Assembly (NCBI RefSeq): GCF_016807185.1
Contig: NZ_JAEVYN010000003.1
Coordinates: forward strand, 124,001-188,000
From: Leptolyngbya sp. Cla-17
Lineage (GTDB): Bacteria > Cyanobacteriota > Cyanobacteriia > Leptolyngbyales > Leptolyngbyaceae
DNA: 64,000 nt
Direction: 5' to 3'
The position numbers and the translations under genes are program-made. Position 1 is the stretch's first letter, and every line of letters starts with the position of its first letter. Below, in pieces: positions 36,001-44,296 of the stretch. Under the pieces are notes generated by a model. The model had not been told where the DNA came from. It saw only the letters and a list, made by a program, of their open reading frames with translations, and made no database searches.

Positions 36001-36099
36001 CGTAGGATGGATTGTGCTACCTGTGATAAACTCCCATTCTATTTTGCGAGCGAAATCAGCTTGTGGGAATGCGGATAGTAAAGGGGCAAGGGCCATCAT
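33028..36099 (-). CDS. CyRepA1-type plasmid replication protein (TOPRIM-like plus SF2-like helicase)
   Basis: About 1023 residues. The N-terminal DUF3854 region is TOPRIM-like: MVPTEGGKKGLSLL (acidic motif), FIFAFDQDSKD (DxD) and GKGVDDL. The middle is a superfamily-2-like helicase: Walker A ASPKGTGKTK, Walker B CDLILDEVVQ, VFVATDSKGTSKAI, VIICSPSVATGVSIE and DADMAQALGRVREP (motif VI). The layout matches cyanobacterial CyRepA1-family replication proteins. It probably unwinds and primes at the origin. The ATG at 36099 has GGGAGG 6 bases upstream and overlaps the stop of the upstream small gene. It is convergent with, and overlaps by 15 bases, the AEP gene. Confidence 0.85.
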   Translation of the reverse strand: MMALAPLLSAFPQADFARKIEWEFITGSTIHPTLYQVATQIVSDTEILPGGEPCFPIHEALNWHITRFGHRARETMSAVLLLNEDGSCWQAKLSQPVIDSKKQKPRKYETPVGNGSRVYMPAVPAEIRQRISQRYGIQVPLEGSFWDWVEAHPEIPMVPTEGGKKGLSLLSAGYVPLALYGVNGGYSRQPGDTRVLVPDVASFATPGRQFIFAFDQDSKDSAKRRVAVALYRFGGLLLQSGCLVKVTSWDHQQGKGVDDLTANCGVAEWNAAYSEAIALEHWQIWQRLERRLTYPASIRLTTADLSALQLNNLPECGIIAIASPKGTGKTKYIHSLVEADEKVLAGGHRIALMRNLCSRLGLDYKGDLDKVNGAFITGAGYTLRIGLCVDSLLSIDPNKFAGCDLILDEVVQVLRHLLTSSTCARDGKRPALLARFRELVQAARRVIVADADLDNATLSYLNSLRNIDESVFLIQNAYQAEGYSVRFLQASDRTTIVGEIMAAVKALAPGNAVFVATDSKGTSKAIARLLDQHHPEKRLLLVNSETSGGECEREFIQTPDTVLERHEYDVIICSPSVATGVSIETKDVIAAVYGIFTGVSSTDADMAQALGRVREPVERVVWCAQKGTNFSKVSRSTSQLEIKRHLQQKTTATVRLIRSGLREDLAGDLTQYDWQNDPHLNLYCRISADQNFAMYNLRTALLVRLQFEGNQVSVEDRTSDPAVKLLLATAKQEIREIDAEALVTIEDLTYTEVSALEQKEGLSPEESLAISKYYLKEFYALDLITVEDVLWDNEGRRRAELLSLEAQLFPGLAIDQVARSLEKQATWNQSYCPWDISNAELRRAIRSAIRIDELLAKLRAGWTWTQYDLTSYAAKARAFAKQIKVALHLTISDKMSDTQVVHQLLAQLGVKVEQACWSRSVAGYEGEKLRVYQLHQDHWSRVWAVLQRRQAKRQQIQQSSSTNTKETLAGSPAGFEFKDSTGDPASKGNLSFQEPPMEEEFNTALQGYGKGGDYVDSPVLVSQ

Positions 36100-36473
36100 G
36101 CTGCACCTCCCCACAGGTCAAGCTGAGTTCGTCTCGCCTCAGCGACTTGATTGACTGGTTGCGTGGATTCTGGTGTTGAAGAAGTTTGAGTCTTTGCCTG
36201 TCCTTTTGAATGGGGTGGCTTGGTTGAAGTTGAATTTGGTGAGTTTGAAGTGGAAGATTTCTCTTCTGGCAAAACGGCTGTTTGTTTCTGTTTGCATATC
36301 TCAGCTGGTTGCTTTTGGATCTGATCGGTCACGCTAAACGCTGTAGAAATCCATCCATGTTTTGGACATTTGGAGGTTGTGAGTCCTGGAATTTCCACAG
36401 GTAATTGGCAGATCTTGCAATAGCCATACGGATGCCGAGATTCTTCCTGAGAACCTTTGATCATATCTGACAT
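36096..36473 (-). CDS. Small Cys-rich protein upstream of CyRepA1 gene
   Basis: 125 residues. The N-terminus carries YGYCKICQLPVEIPGL...KCPKHGW, a CxxC/CxxH zinc-ribbon-like motif, followed by a disordered Ser/Thr/Pro/Lys-rich tail (SSTSNSPNSTSTKPPHSKGQ) and a terminal AEARRTQLDLWGGAA. No family is recognised. Its TGA stop overlaps the ATG of the CyRepA1 gene (ATGATG), suggesting translational coupling and a role in plasmid replication or its control. The start is ATG 36473, with GGAGAGAC upstream. Confidence 0.6.
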   Translation of the reverse strand: MSDMIKGSQEESRHPYGYCKICQLPVEIPGLTTSKCPKHGWISTAFSVTDQIQKQPAEICKQKQTAVLPEEKSSTSNSPNSTSTKPPHSKGQAKTQTSSTPESTQPVNQVAEARRTQLDLWGGAA

Positions 36474-37022
36474 TGATGTCTCTCCTATTGAGTGAGACAG
36501 CAGTAAACACCTGTCTCAATGCGAAGAGAGCAGAATCAAGTCATGCCAAATCAAAGAGCAAAAAAGTTGCCATCTAAGACAAATTGCTCCTAGAATATGG
36601 GCATGGCAATTTGGATGACCTAATTAGTGCCCTCGGAAAGCAATCAGATTAGAGTCTCCAATCCTGCTCGATTTTTAAATCACTCAACTGTTCTTTAACC
36701 CCCGCTGATTCTTAGTTGGGGTTATTCAGTTTTAGGGTTGGTCACATGAAGATTACCTCCTGTCTTGAAACGACAGATCTCCTGCTTAAGGAGGATTGCA
36801 AGTGAGAGTATGCTGTTCTAAGACGGCAAGTTTTAGCATCTCTAATCCTCACCGAGCAAAGTTGTCTCACTTTTATATACTTTTAACACTTCTGCGCTTT
36901 TTATGATGGGAAAGTATTGCTTTTGTCTTTTTCTGTCATTCCCGCGATCCAATGCTGAGATGTCGCTTGACTTGAGGGGTTAGAATTGGAGGAAATATAG
37001 TAGTGAAAAGAATTTATATCCT
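36474..37022. other. Divergent intergenic region
   Basis: About 550 bases between the CyRepA1 operon and the STAND gene. GGGGTT/AACCCC form a small hairpin at 36697-36724. AAGTTTTAGCATCTCTAATCC (36829-36849) resembles the TCTCTAYC motif found upstream of other genes of the island, followed by TATACTTTTAACAC. GGAGGATTGCAAGTGAGAG (36790-36809) is not followed by a gene. Nothing else is recognised. Confidence 0.45.
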
Positions 37023-38342
37023 GTGAACAAAGAGGATGCCATTCGGTTGGTCGATCAACTCCTATCCCAGTCGGGCAGGAGTCTGAGCGATGTTGAGAAG
37101 GCGATTCTGGCTGGGGCGTGGGATGGAGAGAAGTACGAACAGATTGTCAAACAGACCCCCTATAGCCTCGCGCATATTCGACAAGTCGGGAAAAAGTTAT
37201 GGGATGTGTTGTCCGAGACGATGGGACAATCGGTTACAAAATGGAATTTCCATCATGTTTTGGAAAAGAAATTGTCCCCGGTTCCTGTTTTCGGGGACTG
37301 CGTACCCAACGTTCCTAGATTTTATGGTCGGGGCAAGGAATTAGCCGATCTCGAAGCGGCAGTCGATCGCAACCAGTGCGTCGTGCTGGTGGGTCCTCCA
37401 GGAATTGGAAAGACGGCTTTGACGGCAAAGCTGCTCAACTCCCTGTCTGCCCATGAATGGAACTGTGTAATCTGGAAGTCTGCTTACCCTGTTCCTCCGC
37501 TTGATTCACTATTAGAAGAACTTCTGGGCTTTCTGAGTGAGTCAGCAAACCCGGATCTAGATAGCGGGAAGTCAGAAAATAAAGAATCGAGGAGCAGTGA
37601 GCCAACGACCAACGTAGTCTCTAAAAATTCAATCACTCGGCTGATCGATCGCTTGCAAGCTCGCCGTTGTCTGGTCATCCTGGATTCTGCCGAGTCGATG
37701 CGGGGGCATCAGGAATACCAACCCTTCTTGAGACAGGTGGTTGGAGCATCCCACCGCAGTTGCTTCTTATTGACCTCAGAGGAACCGTTTGAGTCCTTGG
37801 AGCGTTGGCGATTGGGCGGACTGGCAGCTCAAACGTTGATCCTCAAGGATCTAGATCATGAATCTGCCAAACGTATTCTGCGAGACAAAGGCTTGACCGA
37901 TGAGCAGAGCTGGCAGCAACTAATTGAAAAATATGGCGGCAATCCGCTGATCCTGGAGCTTGTGGCGAATGGGGTTAAAGATCTGTTTGGTGGGCATGTA
38001 AAAGAGGTGCTAGCCTACGTCACTACCTTCTATACCGATTTGATTGAGGAATTACTGAATCGACAGTTTAATAAATTCCAGGATCTAGAAAAGCAAGTGA
38101 TGGCGTGTTTAGCGCAAGCCAAAAAGCCGCTCACCTTTGCAGAACTCCTGAAAGATCTGACTAAGGAGGGAATATCATCCTCGGATTTAGTGCAAACGTT
38201 AGACTACCTGGACAAACGATCGCTCATTCAAATCGTTAGAAGTGACGACCAGCTCACGGTGTACCAACTGAATTCGATCGTCAGGAAGCATACGCTGAAT
38301 CGATTGGAGTCTGAGGCTGCAAATTTACCCCCCGTGGTTTGA
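37023..38342 (+). CDS. STAND (NB-ARC) NTPase with vMAP-type N-terminal HTH
   Basis: 439 residues. Residues 1-80 match the vWA-MoxR-associated protein N-terminal HTH: NKEDAIRLVDQLLSQSGRSLSDVEKAILAGAWDGEKYEQI...IRQVGKKLWDVLSE. Then an NB-ARC-type ATPase: FYGRGKELADLE, Walker A VGPPGIGKTALT, Walker B CLVILDSAE, sensor CFLLTSEE and a GGNPLILELVA winged-helix hinge. There is no effector or repeat domain at the C-terminus. Such STAND switches gate signalling or immune responses. The GTG start lacks a clear ribosome site. Its TGA overlaps the start of the kinase-TPR gene by 4 bases, so the two are probably coupled. Confidence 0.85.
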   Translation: MNKEDAIRLVDQLLSQSGRSLSDVEKAILAGAWDGEKYEQIVKQTPYSLAHIRQVGKKLWDVLSETMGQSVTKWNFHHVLEKKLSPVPVFGDCVPNVPRFYGRGKELADLEAAVDRNQCVVLVGPPGIGKTALTAKLLNSLSAHEWNCVIWKSAYPVPPLDSLLEELLGFLSESANPDLDSGKSENKESRSSEPTTNVVSKNSITRLIDRLQARRCLVILDSAESMRGHQEYQPFLRQVVGASHRSCFLLTSEEPFESLERWRLGGLAAQTLILKDLDHESAKRILRDKGLTDEQSWQQLIEKYGGNPLILELVANGVKDLFGGHVKEVLAYVTTFYTDLIEELLNRQFNKFQDLEKQVMACLAQAKKPLTFAELLKDLTKEGISSSDLVQTLDYLDKRSLIQIVRSDDQLTVYQLNSIVRKHTLNRLESEAANLPPVV

Positions 38343-40090
38343 CTGTGAATAGCGGCTGGTGCATCAATCCTGACTGTGCTCATCCAAACGAACCCGGAGC
38401 GGCTGACGGTTGCCAGTGGTGCGGCACGGCTCTCCTATTGGCGGGTCGTTATCGAGCCATTCATCCCCTACAAAACGAACGCCATCCCTTAGCTTCAACG
38501 GCGCTGTTTGAGGCGATCGATCAATCGGCGGGGAACCAACCCAAAGTATTAAAAGTGTTGTGTGAACCCTCACGGGCAAAAATTGCTCGGTTGGAGCAGG
38601 AATACAATGTCTTAACACTGCTGGATGCCCCTGGCAAGATTCCCAGCGCAGACCTGGATGGTTTCTTCTCAGTGCCAACGCCTTCGCTTCCTGTCCATTG
38701 CCTGGTGATGGAAAAGATTGCCGGACAACCTCTCAATCAATGGCTAGAAGCAGGCAATCGGCTGTCCCAAGAGAACGCCCTGATCTGGCTGCGTCAACTT
38801 ATTGAAATCATCGCCATTGTTCACGATCGCTTTTATTTCCATCGTGATATTAAACCAGATAACCTGATCCTCCAACCGAATGGGCAACTTGCTCTGGTTG
38901 ATTTCGGAGCCTGTCGTCGGATTTCAGAAACCTATCTGGTTAAATTACGTATGGGAGAGACTCCCCACTACGTTAGCCCCAATAGTTCCTATAGCATTAC
39001 CGCTGTCGGCTCTGCCGGGTACAGTCCCCCTGAACAACTGCACGGACGAGGCGTTCCCCAGTCTGATTTCTTTGCGGTCGCCCGCACCCTGGTTCATTTG
39101 CTAACCGGAAGACATCCCGCCCAATTACCGTTAGACGAATCTGGGCACCTATTGTGGAGAAAACACCCCCCCCAGGTTGCCAGACCCCTTGCCGATTTTC
39201 TGGATGAACTGCAATCCCCTTCCTGGAGGAAACGCCCTTCAGATACCGAGATGATTTTGCAACGGCTAAATCGTCTGCCTCAACGCATCCGACGTTACCA
39301 GCTACTAATGTCTACCCAATTTAGGACGAGTGCGGTAATTACTGGAATTCTAACTGCGGCATCATTCATGTGGGGCGTGAACATTTGGGCAGCCTATCAA
39401 CAATTATCCCAGGCGCGGCAACTGGCTGAACGCGGAGCGCAAAACCAGCTTGGAGGGAAGCTAGAATTAGCCCGCCAGAACTACCAACGGGCATTGGGAC
39501 TTGATCCAAACCTGCCAGAGGTGCATCAAAACTTAGCACTCCTCTGCCAGGGTGAGGGGAATGTGCCCTGCGCGATCGAGCATTATCAACAGGCATTGAA
39601 ACTCACACCCGACAATTGGCAAGTTCACTACAATCTAGGGAATCTATACGATGAGCAGGGTGATTACAGCTATGCGGAACGGCATTACACGTTAGCAATG
39701 CAGGCAGATAACCGTCTTGCGATAGATGCTGCTAATAACCTGTCTCGGATAAACATTATCAAGGGTGATTATCGTGAAGCAGCGCTGCTTGCCGCTCAAG
39801 CGCTCAAGCAGACTAATGATTCAGTTTCGCAAGCGGCGTTGTTGAAAAACTTGGGTTGGGCTACCTTAAAGCAATCTGATTATGGAGATGCTTTGAGATA
39901 CCTGCAACGAGCGAAAAAACTAGATCCGCAACGGGCAGATATCTACTGTCTTCTAGCTCAAGCGCAAGAATCTCAAGGGTTTGAGGTAGAAGCAAAGCAA
40001 AGTTGGAAAAATTGCCTCCGCTATGACTCAACGGCTGGATTGCCAGAAGTGAAAGCGTGGCGCGAACGAATTCTCAATCGTGTTTTGTGA
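38339..40090 (+). CDS. Serine/threonine protein kinase with zinc ribbon, TM and TPR repeats
   Basis: 583 residues. N-terminal zinc ribbon WCINPDCAHPN...CQWCG; kinase domain about 35-305 with VLKVL Lys region, catalytic loop FHRDIKPDNL, VDFGAC (DFG) and GSAGYSPPEQ (activation segment); one TM helix about 330 (VITGILTAASFMWGVNIWAAY); then about six TPR repeats outside (QNQLGGKLELARQNYQRALGLDPNLPE, and AIEHYQQALKLTPDN). It is a transmembrane signalling kinase with an outside TPR module. Start: TTG 38339 overlapping the STAND stop, or GTG 38345. It is followed 47 bases later by the exported protein. Confidence 0.9.
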   Translation: MTVNSGWCINPDCAHPNEPGAADGCQWCGTALLLAGRYRAIHPLQNERHPLASTALFEAIDQSAGNQPKVLKVLCEPSRAKIARLEQEYNVLTLLDAPGKIPSADLDGFFSVPTPSLPVHCLVMEKIAGQPLNQWLEAGNRLSQENALIWLRQLIEIIAIVHDRFYFHRDIKPDNLILQPNGQLALVDFGACRRISETYLVKLRMGETPHYVSPNSSYSITAVGSAGYSPPEQLHGRGVPQSDFFAVARTLVHLLTGRHPAQLPLDESGHLLWRKHPPQVARPLADFLDELQSPSWRKRPSDTEMILQRLNRLPQRIRRYQLLMSTQFRTSAVITGILTAASFMWGVNIWAAYQQLSQARQLAERGAQNQLGGKLELARQNYQRALGLDPNLPEVHQNLALLCQGEGNVPCAIEHYQQALKLTPDNWQVHYNLGNLYDEQGDYSYAERHYTLAMQADNRLAIDAANNLSRINIIKGDYREAALLAAQALKQTNDSVSQAALLKNLGWATLKQSDYGDALRYLQRAKKLDPQRADIYCLLAQAQESQGFEVEAKQSWKNCLRYDSTAGLPEVKAWRERILNRVL

Positions 40091-40136
40091 GACCAAAAAG
40101 CCTTATCAGGCGTGTGCTGTTCAAGATTTGTTCGTT

Positions 40137-40787
40137 ATGAGATTAAAAAGGACTTCTTTATTCATTGCAATCCCCCTCTTTTTTGCAAGCATTTTAGGCG
40201 ATGGGTTGCTGTCAGCCTCTAAAGCAACTTCTCCTTTCTGTCCTGCGGTTGGTCGAGTCCTATCAAAGGGTGATTCTAAATTGCCTGTGGGACGCTTGAT
40301 TTGTATGGGAGAAAAAGTTCAGCTAGCCCAATTGCCTTCCGTTAGGGTTTTTTGTTTTGTGAGTGGACGAGTCAAGCAATTTACGACCGGGCAGGTTGTC
40401 AGTCAGACTGAAGGCTGTAATGCTCCTCCCCGGCAGACGCAGCCACTACGCCGCTGCGGAGCGCAAGAGATCTACCTTTGTGTTCGACCCAAAGGACCCG
40501 ATGACCAAACGTTGGCTCTGCGACTCACCTATCCCTATGAGCGAGTGGTTTCCACCAGGACTCCCGCTTTAAGGTGGCACCCAGAGCCACAAGCTCACCA
40601 TTACATGGTTCAGGTTGAAGGGAAAGGGGTCAACTGGCAACAGAACGTTGCCTCTCCTTCGCTGACCTATCCCAAAAACCGTCCGCCACTCCAGCAGGGG
40701 CAAGCCTACAAAATTACGATCGCTGCCTACAGTCAACAAAATACTCTACTTGGTGTAAAACAAAGTGTATTAAATGTGCTGTCTTAA
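40137..40787 (+). CDS. Exported protein of unknown function (kinase neighbour)
   Basis: About 217 residues with a signal peptide (LKRTSLFIAIPLFFASILGDGLLSASKA). The mature part has a possible three-Cys cluster and two beta-sandwich-like halves, the second (PALRWHPEPQAHHYMVQVEGKGVNWQQ...YKITIAAYSQQNTLL) like a fibronectin-III/Ig-type repeat. No family is assigned. The ATG at 40137 starts at the natural signal peptide; an in-frame extension to 40080 overlaps the kinase gene and is rejected. Sits in the kinase operon, so it may be a ligand-facing partner. Confidence 0.65.
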   Translation: MRLKRTSLFIAIPLFFASILGDGLLSASKATSPFCPAVGRVLSKGDSKLPVGRLICMGEKVQLAQLPSVRVFCFVSGRVKQFTTGQVVSQTEGCNAPPRQTQPLRRCGAQEIYLCVRPKGPDDQTLALRLTYPYERVVSTRTPALRWHPEPQAHHYMVQVEGKGVNWQQNVASPSLTYPKNRPPLQQGQAYKITIAAYSQQNTLLGVKQSVLNVLS

Positions 40788-40802
40788 TCTACCGTTCAAA
40801 TC

Positions 40803-41111
40803 ATGAATGACAGGGTTGAGCAGGTCAGAGGGCTAAATCTGGGTGAGGATGAGACAACTGTGCTAGACCTGACCAGTATCTATTTGGCTCATGGGTTGTT
40901 ACACGATGCCAATGTGGCGCTTCAAGCGCGAGCTGGTGCGGGTAGTCGCACTCCTCTTTTCTACCGAGTTTTAGCAGATTGTTATTTGACTGTGGGTCGG
41001 TCAGACTTTACCAAGCCTCAGTATGAGAAGGCGATCGCGCTAGCAAAGGCGGTATCGGATCAAGACGTGTTGGGTAGTGCTCAAGCTGGGTTAAAACAAT
41101 TGAGCAATTAA
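40803..41111 (+). CDS. Short TPR-like protein
   Basis: 102 residues of helical hairpins: TTVLDLTSIYLAHGLLHDANVALQARAG, PLFYRVLADCYLTVGRSDFTKPQYEKAIALAKAV, with TPR-type A/Y/A spacing. No signal peptide. It starts 15 bases after the previous gene and could be the last gene of the STAND-kinase operon, or a split-off C-terminal part of the exported protein. Confidence 0.55.
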   Translation: MNDRVEQVRGLNLGEDETTVLDLTSIYLAHGLLHDANVALQARAGAGSRTPLFYRVLADCYLTVGRSDFTKPQYEKAIALAKAVSDQDVLGSAQAGLKQLSN

Positions 41112-41145
41112 TCTTTGTAGTCTCTTCAGTGCCAGAAGTCAACTG

Positions 41146-41565
41146 CTAGGCTGCTTCAGCTTGATGGTCATTTTGATATTGTCGGAGTAAATAAACCTGT
41201 TCCCGCTGAACACCCACCTGGCAGTCCTCAAAACTGCTGGCATCAGGGTCAAGCAGAAACGTAATCGCTAGCTCCACCACAAACTCTGGTGGAAACTCAT
41301 ACTCGATCGCGTACTGCTCAATTCCCTGCTGGATTGAGTGCGGCAAACGAGCGGGAATGTTTTGATTTGGAGACATATCGACCGGGTCTTTATCGTCTAG
41401 ACCCACGCTAATCGATGCCGACTCCAAGAAATAGCGGATGGCTAACTTTACCACGGACTCTGGTGCGAGATTCATCTCAACTCCATAGGCTTGAAGTGCC
41501 GACTGGATGCGCTCCGGTAGGTAGCCCAGAAGCGTAACCTGGTTGATTGAGTCAGTAGTCTGCAT
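41146..41565 (-). CDS. Tandem-duplicated RHH-like small protein
   Basis: 139 residues made of two repeats about 65 residues apart: LLGYLPERIQSALQAYGVEMNLAPESVVKLAIRYFLESAS and IPARLPHSIQQGIEQYAIEYEFPPEFVVELAITFLLDPDAS. Each has the strand-helix-helix spacing of a ribbon-helix-helix or small antitoxin-like fold. A single chain could form an intramolecular RHH dimer. No toxin gene is adjacent; the CHAT gene starts upstream on the same strand (76 bases gap). Regulator of that gene is one option. Confidence 0.6.
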   Translation of the reverse strand: MQTTDSINQVTLLGYLPERIQSALQAYGVEMNLAPESVVKLAIRYFLESASISVGLDDKDPVDMSPNQNIPARLPHSIQQGIEQYAIEYEFPPEFVVELAITFLLDPDASSFEDCQVGVQREQVYLLRQYQNDHQAEAA

Positions 41566-41640
41566 TTAATCAGTCCTCCAGTTTTAGAGATCGCTATAGG
41601 GAGGCTGAATTTGCCCAATCATAATTTGCTCTAACTAAAA

Positions 41641-44097
41641 TTAAAGCCAGCTTCCGACTAAGATGAAGGGTGCCCAGTAGTAAGGATGGCGCGTATCTTC
41701 TCCTTTTAGAAGCATCAACTGGGCTGTTCTAAGAGCCTCTGCCTTGGGCTGCCCATCTGCCAGGTTTTTATAAAATTGGGACATGAACACAGCGGTTGAT
41801 GAAGCGTCAACACGCCATAGAGAAGCCACTGTACTCCGTGCTCCTGCCTGTGTCGCAAGTCCTGCAATTCCGAGTGCAGATTTTCGATCGCCCTTTGCGG
41901 TTTCACAGGCACTCAATACGAGCAATTCAATGGAGGCATCCTGTTCCGTGCGTCGCTTAACCAATTGGTAAATTTGTCGGACATCAATCACTTGGTCCCA
42001 GGCGAGCAAAAAGGTGTCTTCGCGCGAAGAACTGAATTGCCCGTGGGTGGTCAAATGTACTACAGGAAAATTATTCTTTGCCAACTCAGCCTGAAAATTA
42101 GCAGCAGTAAAGTCTGCATTCAGCAGAATGGTTGAATTGGTTGCTTTTTTCAGGTCTTGAACTTCTTTTTCAACCTCTCGAAGCGGCTTGAAATTTTTAG
42201 GCACTTGCGGAAGTGCAAAACTTGGAGCCTCTTCGCTCAAGCCAGCAATCAAAGTGCTAGGTGATCCGAGCGGCAGCGATCGCGGTTGCCGAAGTTGCCC
42301 CCCTAATGTTGTAGCAATACTATATTTCTGAACCAAATAATTCTGCTCATCATGCAGCAGAGCCATTGGAATGGTTTGCAGTAGCGAATCGGTCGCAAAA
42401 ACCAATGTCCCTTCTGATGGCAAATAGCCTTGCTGCTGGGCTGGTTCAATTAGCTGCTGGTAAAGGGCTTGAGCAAAGGGGAGCAAGACTGATTCCTCCA
42501 CTGCCACAAATTCATCACTCTGCAAATTGGTGATTAAATTCATGGCATTATTCTCTACTTCGGCAGCATTGGCTGAGTAATAATGAAGCGAGTTATCTTG
42601 CGCTTGAACAATCACTCCAATCCGATCGCCCAGATTCAGAATATAGAAAACAGTTGTATTTTTGGGCAGACTAATTTGATCGAGTCCTACAAGATCCAAG
42701 TCGCCACAGCGAAGGAAATTTTCTAATTCCACCTGCTGTAATCGCTGCGTGACCAAAACTGCCCGCTTCAGATCAGGTTCCTGGGGTGGCGTTAGCAGCA
42801 AGCGGAGGTATTCCCGATAAACAGGCTTAACTTGCTCACGGAACGAAAGTTGGACTTCAGGGTTAACCGCAAGGATATTTCCTCTCACCTGGTCAAGCGC
42901 GGCGATCGCGGTTTCATACGCTTGTTCCGCTCGTTTGAAGTCTCCCCGGCGACTATGGATTCGTCCGATCGCTCGCTGCCATTGGTAAACCGCATCCCAG
43001 GCGTGAATGGCTTGTGCTAGCGTTGTTGCCTGTTGAAAGATTCTTAACGCCGTTTCTGGTTGCCCACGATCTAGCAACAGTTTGGCTATCTCGCCCTGAG
43101 CATAGGACAGCGATCGTGGATTCTGAAGCCCCTGAGCAAGGTCTAGCGCTGACCTGGCGTATTTCATCGCACGCTCATATTGGGTTAACAGTCTTAAGCT
43201 TTCTGCAATCTTAATTTGAGCGTAAATGGACTGCTCCGGTGGAATTTCAGAAAAAGATGCTGATTCCAGTTTTGCGAGGCTTCGGTCAAGCTCTGCCTGC
43301 ACGGTTTGCTTGAGTGGTACTTGAAGATTACGCTTCTCAAGCCATTGCTTTGAAAGCACCAGTATTCCCAGCCGATTGATTTGAGCAAACAATTGAGAAC
43401 GGCTATCTCCGCCAACCACCGAGACTTCACGGTACAAATCTAATGCTTTTTGTACTCGTTGCTGCAATTGAGATTGAAGTGTCAGCCGTAATTCAGGATT
43501 ATCTGTGCGATCGTAGCGATCGCAATCCTCTAAATACAGCGATCGCTCAACATTTGCCAGACTGAGTAGAAGTTGCGGAACCGAAACTGAGTCAGATCGT
43601 TTCCCTTTATCTAAAGTTTGAGAAAGCACAACGTGTGCCTCTTTTAAGTGTCCAATCACCCGAAGCACATCCCCCAAGCTGTTGAGTCCTGCTACGGTCG
43701 CAGGCGTTGATGGAATCGCTGCAATACTATCAGTTATGTGTTTGAGGTCTTGTGGCTCTGATCCATTACTTTGACATAAGTTATTTTCCAGAGTAAGTGT
43801 CTGGGTAAGAGTCATACAAGCTTGCGGATACAGACCTAGAGCTTGCATTGCAAGGCTCTGATTGACTTTGCTCCCAATCACACCTTCTGATTTCCCCAAC
43901 TTGCGATAACCAGCCTCAGCGTTTTTCCAATTCTGGAGTGCTTCTCTAGGATTCCCCTTGTATAGCTGTTCAAAGCCTTGTTTGTTTAGCGCTGAGGGAT
44001 CGGGTTCTGCTGCGATAAATGGAACCCACCAGGCAGCTAGGAGGCTAAGACAAAATCCTAGAAGACCGACCAGGATGAATCTAAAAACTGACTTCAT
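41641..44097 (-). CDS. TPR/CHAT-domain protein (caspase-like), secreted or membrane-anchored
   Basis: 818 residues. An N-terminal signal/anchor (FRFILVGLLGFCLSLLAAWWV) is followed by about ten TPR-like repeats (70-430) and a C-terminal CHAT domain (about 500-815). The presumed catalytic pair of this caspase/separase-like family is visible: His in VVHLTTHGQFSSS and Cys in LLVLSACETAKGDRKSALGIAG. WRVDASSTAVFMSQFY and PYYWAPFILVGSW close the domain. CHAT proteases act in bacterial cell-death or surface-signalling systems (family-level knowledge). It faces the kinase/STAND operon on the opposite strand. Confidence 0.9.
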   Translation of the reverse strand: MKSVFRFILVGLLGFCLSLLAAWWVPFIAAEPDPSALNKQGFEQLYKGNPREALQNWKNAEAGYRKLGKSEGVIGSKVNQSLAMQALGLYPQACMTLTQTLTLENNLCQSNGSEPQDLKHITDSIAAIPSTPATVAGLNSLGDVLRVIGHLKEAHVVLSQTLDKGKRSDSVSVPQLLLSLANVERSLYLEDCDRYDRTDNPELRLTLQSQLQQRVQKALDLYREVSVVGGDSRSQLFAQINRLGILVLSKQWLEKRNLQVPLKQTVQAELDRSLAKLESASFSEIPPEQSIYAQIKIAESLRLLTQYERAMKYARSALDLAQGLQNPRSLSYAQGEIAKLLLDRGQPETALRIFQQATTLAQAIHAWDAVYQWQRAIGRIHSRRGDFKRAEQAYETAIAALDQVRGNILAVNPEVQLSFREQVKPVYREYLRLLLTPPQEPDLKRAVLVTQRLQQVELENFLRCGDLDLVGLDQISLPKNTTVFYILNLGDRIGVIVQAQDNSLHYYSANAAEVENNAMNLITNLQSDEFVAVEESVLLPFAQALYQQLIEPAQQQGYLPSEGTLVFATDSLLQTIPMALLHDEQNYLVQKYSIATTLGGQLRQPRSLPLGSPSTLIAGLSEEAPSFALPQVPKNFKPLREVEKEVQDLKKATNSTILLNADFTAANFQAELAKNNFPVVHLTTHGQFSSSREDTFLLAWDQVIDVRQIYQLVKRRTEQDASIELLVLSACETAKGDRKSALGIAGLATQAGARSTVASLWRVDASSTAVFMSQFYKNLADGQPKAEALRTAQLMLLKGEDTRHPYYWAPFILVGSWL

Positions 44098-44203
44098 TGC
44101 ACAGGTGACTCTTTGATATTAGATAAAGACATTCCTACACAGCTTTTAATTGGCATTGGTCATAGTTCACATCTGCCCTTTGACAGAAGACGAGATAACA
44201 ATG

Positions 44204-44237
44204 CCCTCCAATCCTGGCGATCGCCAGGATTGGAGGG
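44204..44237. terminator. 34-bp perfect palindrome with HIP1 core
   Basis: CCCTCCAATCCTGGCGA-TCGCCAGGATTGGAGGG has no spacer and GGCGATCGCC at its centre. It lies 60 bases downstream of the CHRD gene stop (minus strand) and upstream of the CHAT gene, and would form a long hairpin in RNA from either strand. No T tract follows. Termination is likely but not proven; it also looks like a HIP1-built repeat. Confidence 0.5.
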
Positions 44238-44296
44238 TTAGAAGGAGTCTGCAAGTCGATTTGTTGAAAGCGTGAACGCTCGGACTCAAGCAGGAA

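Noticed and set aside
43014..43214. Plus-strand frames inside the CHAT/TPR gene
   Set aside because: Shadow frames of a well-supported minus-strand gene.
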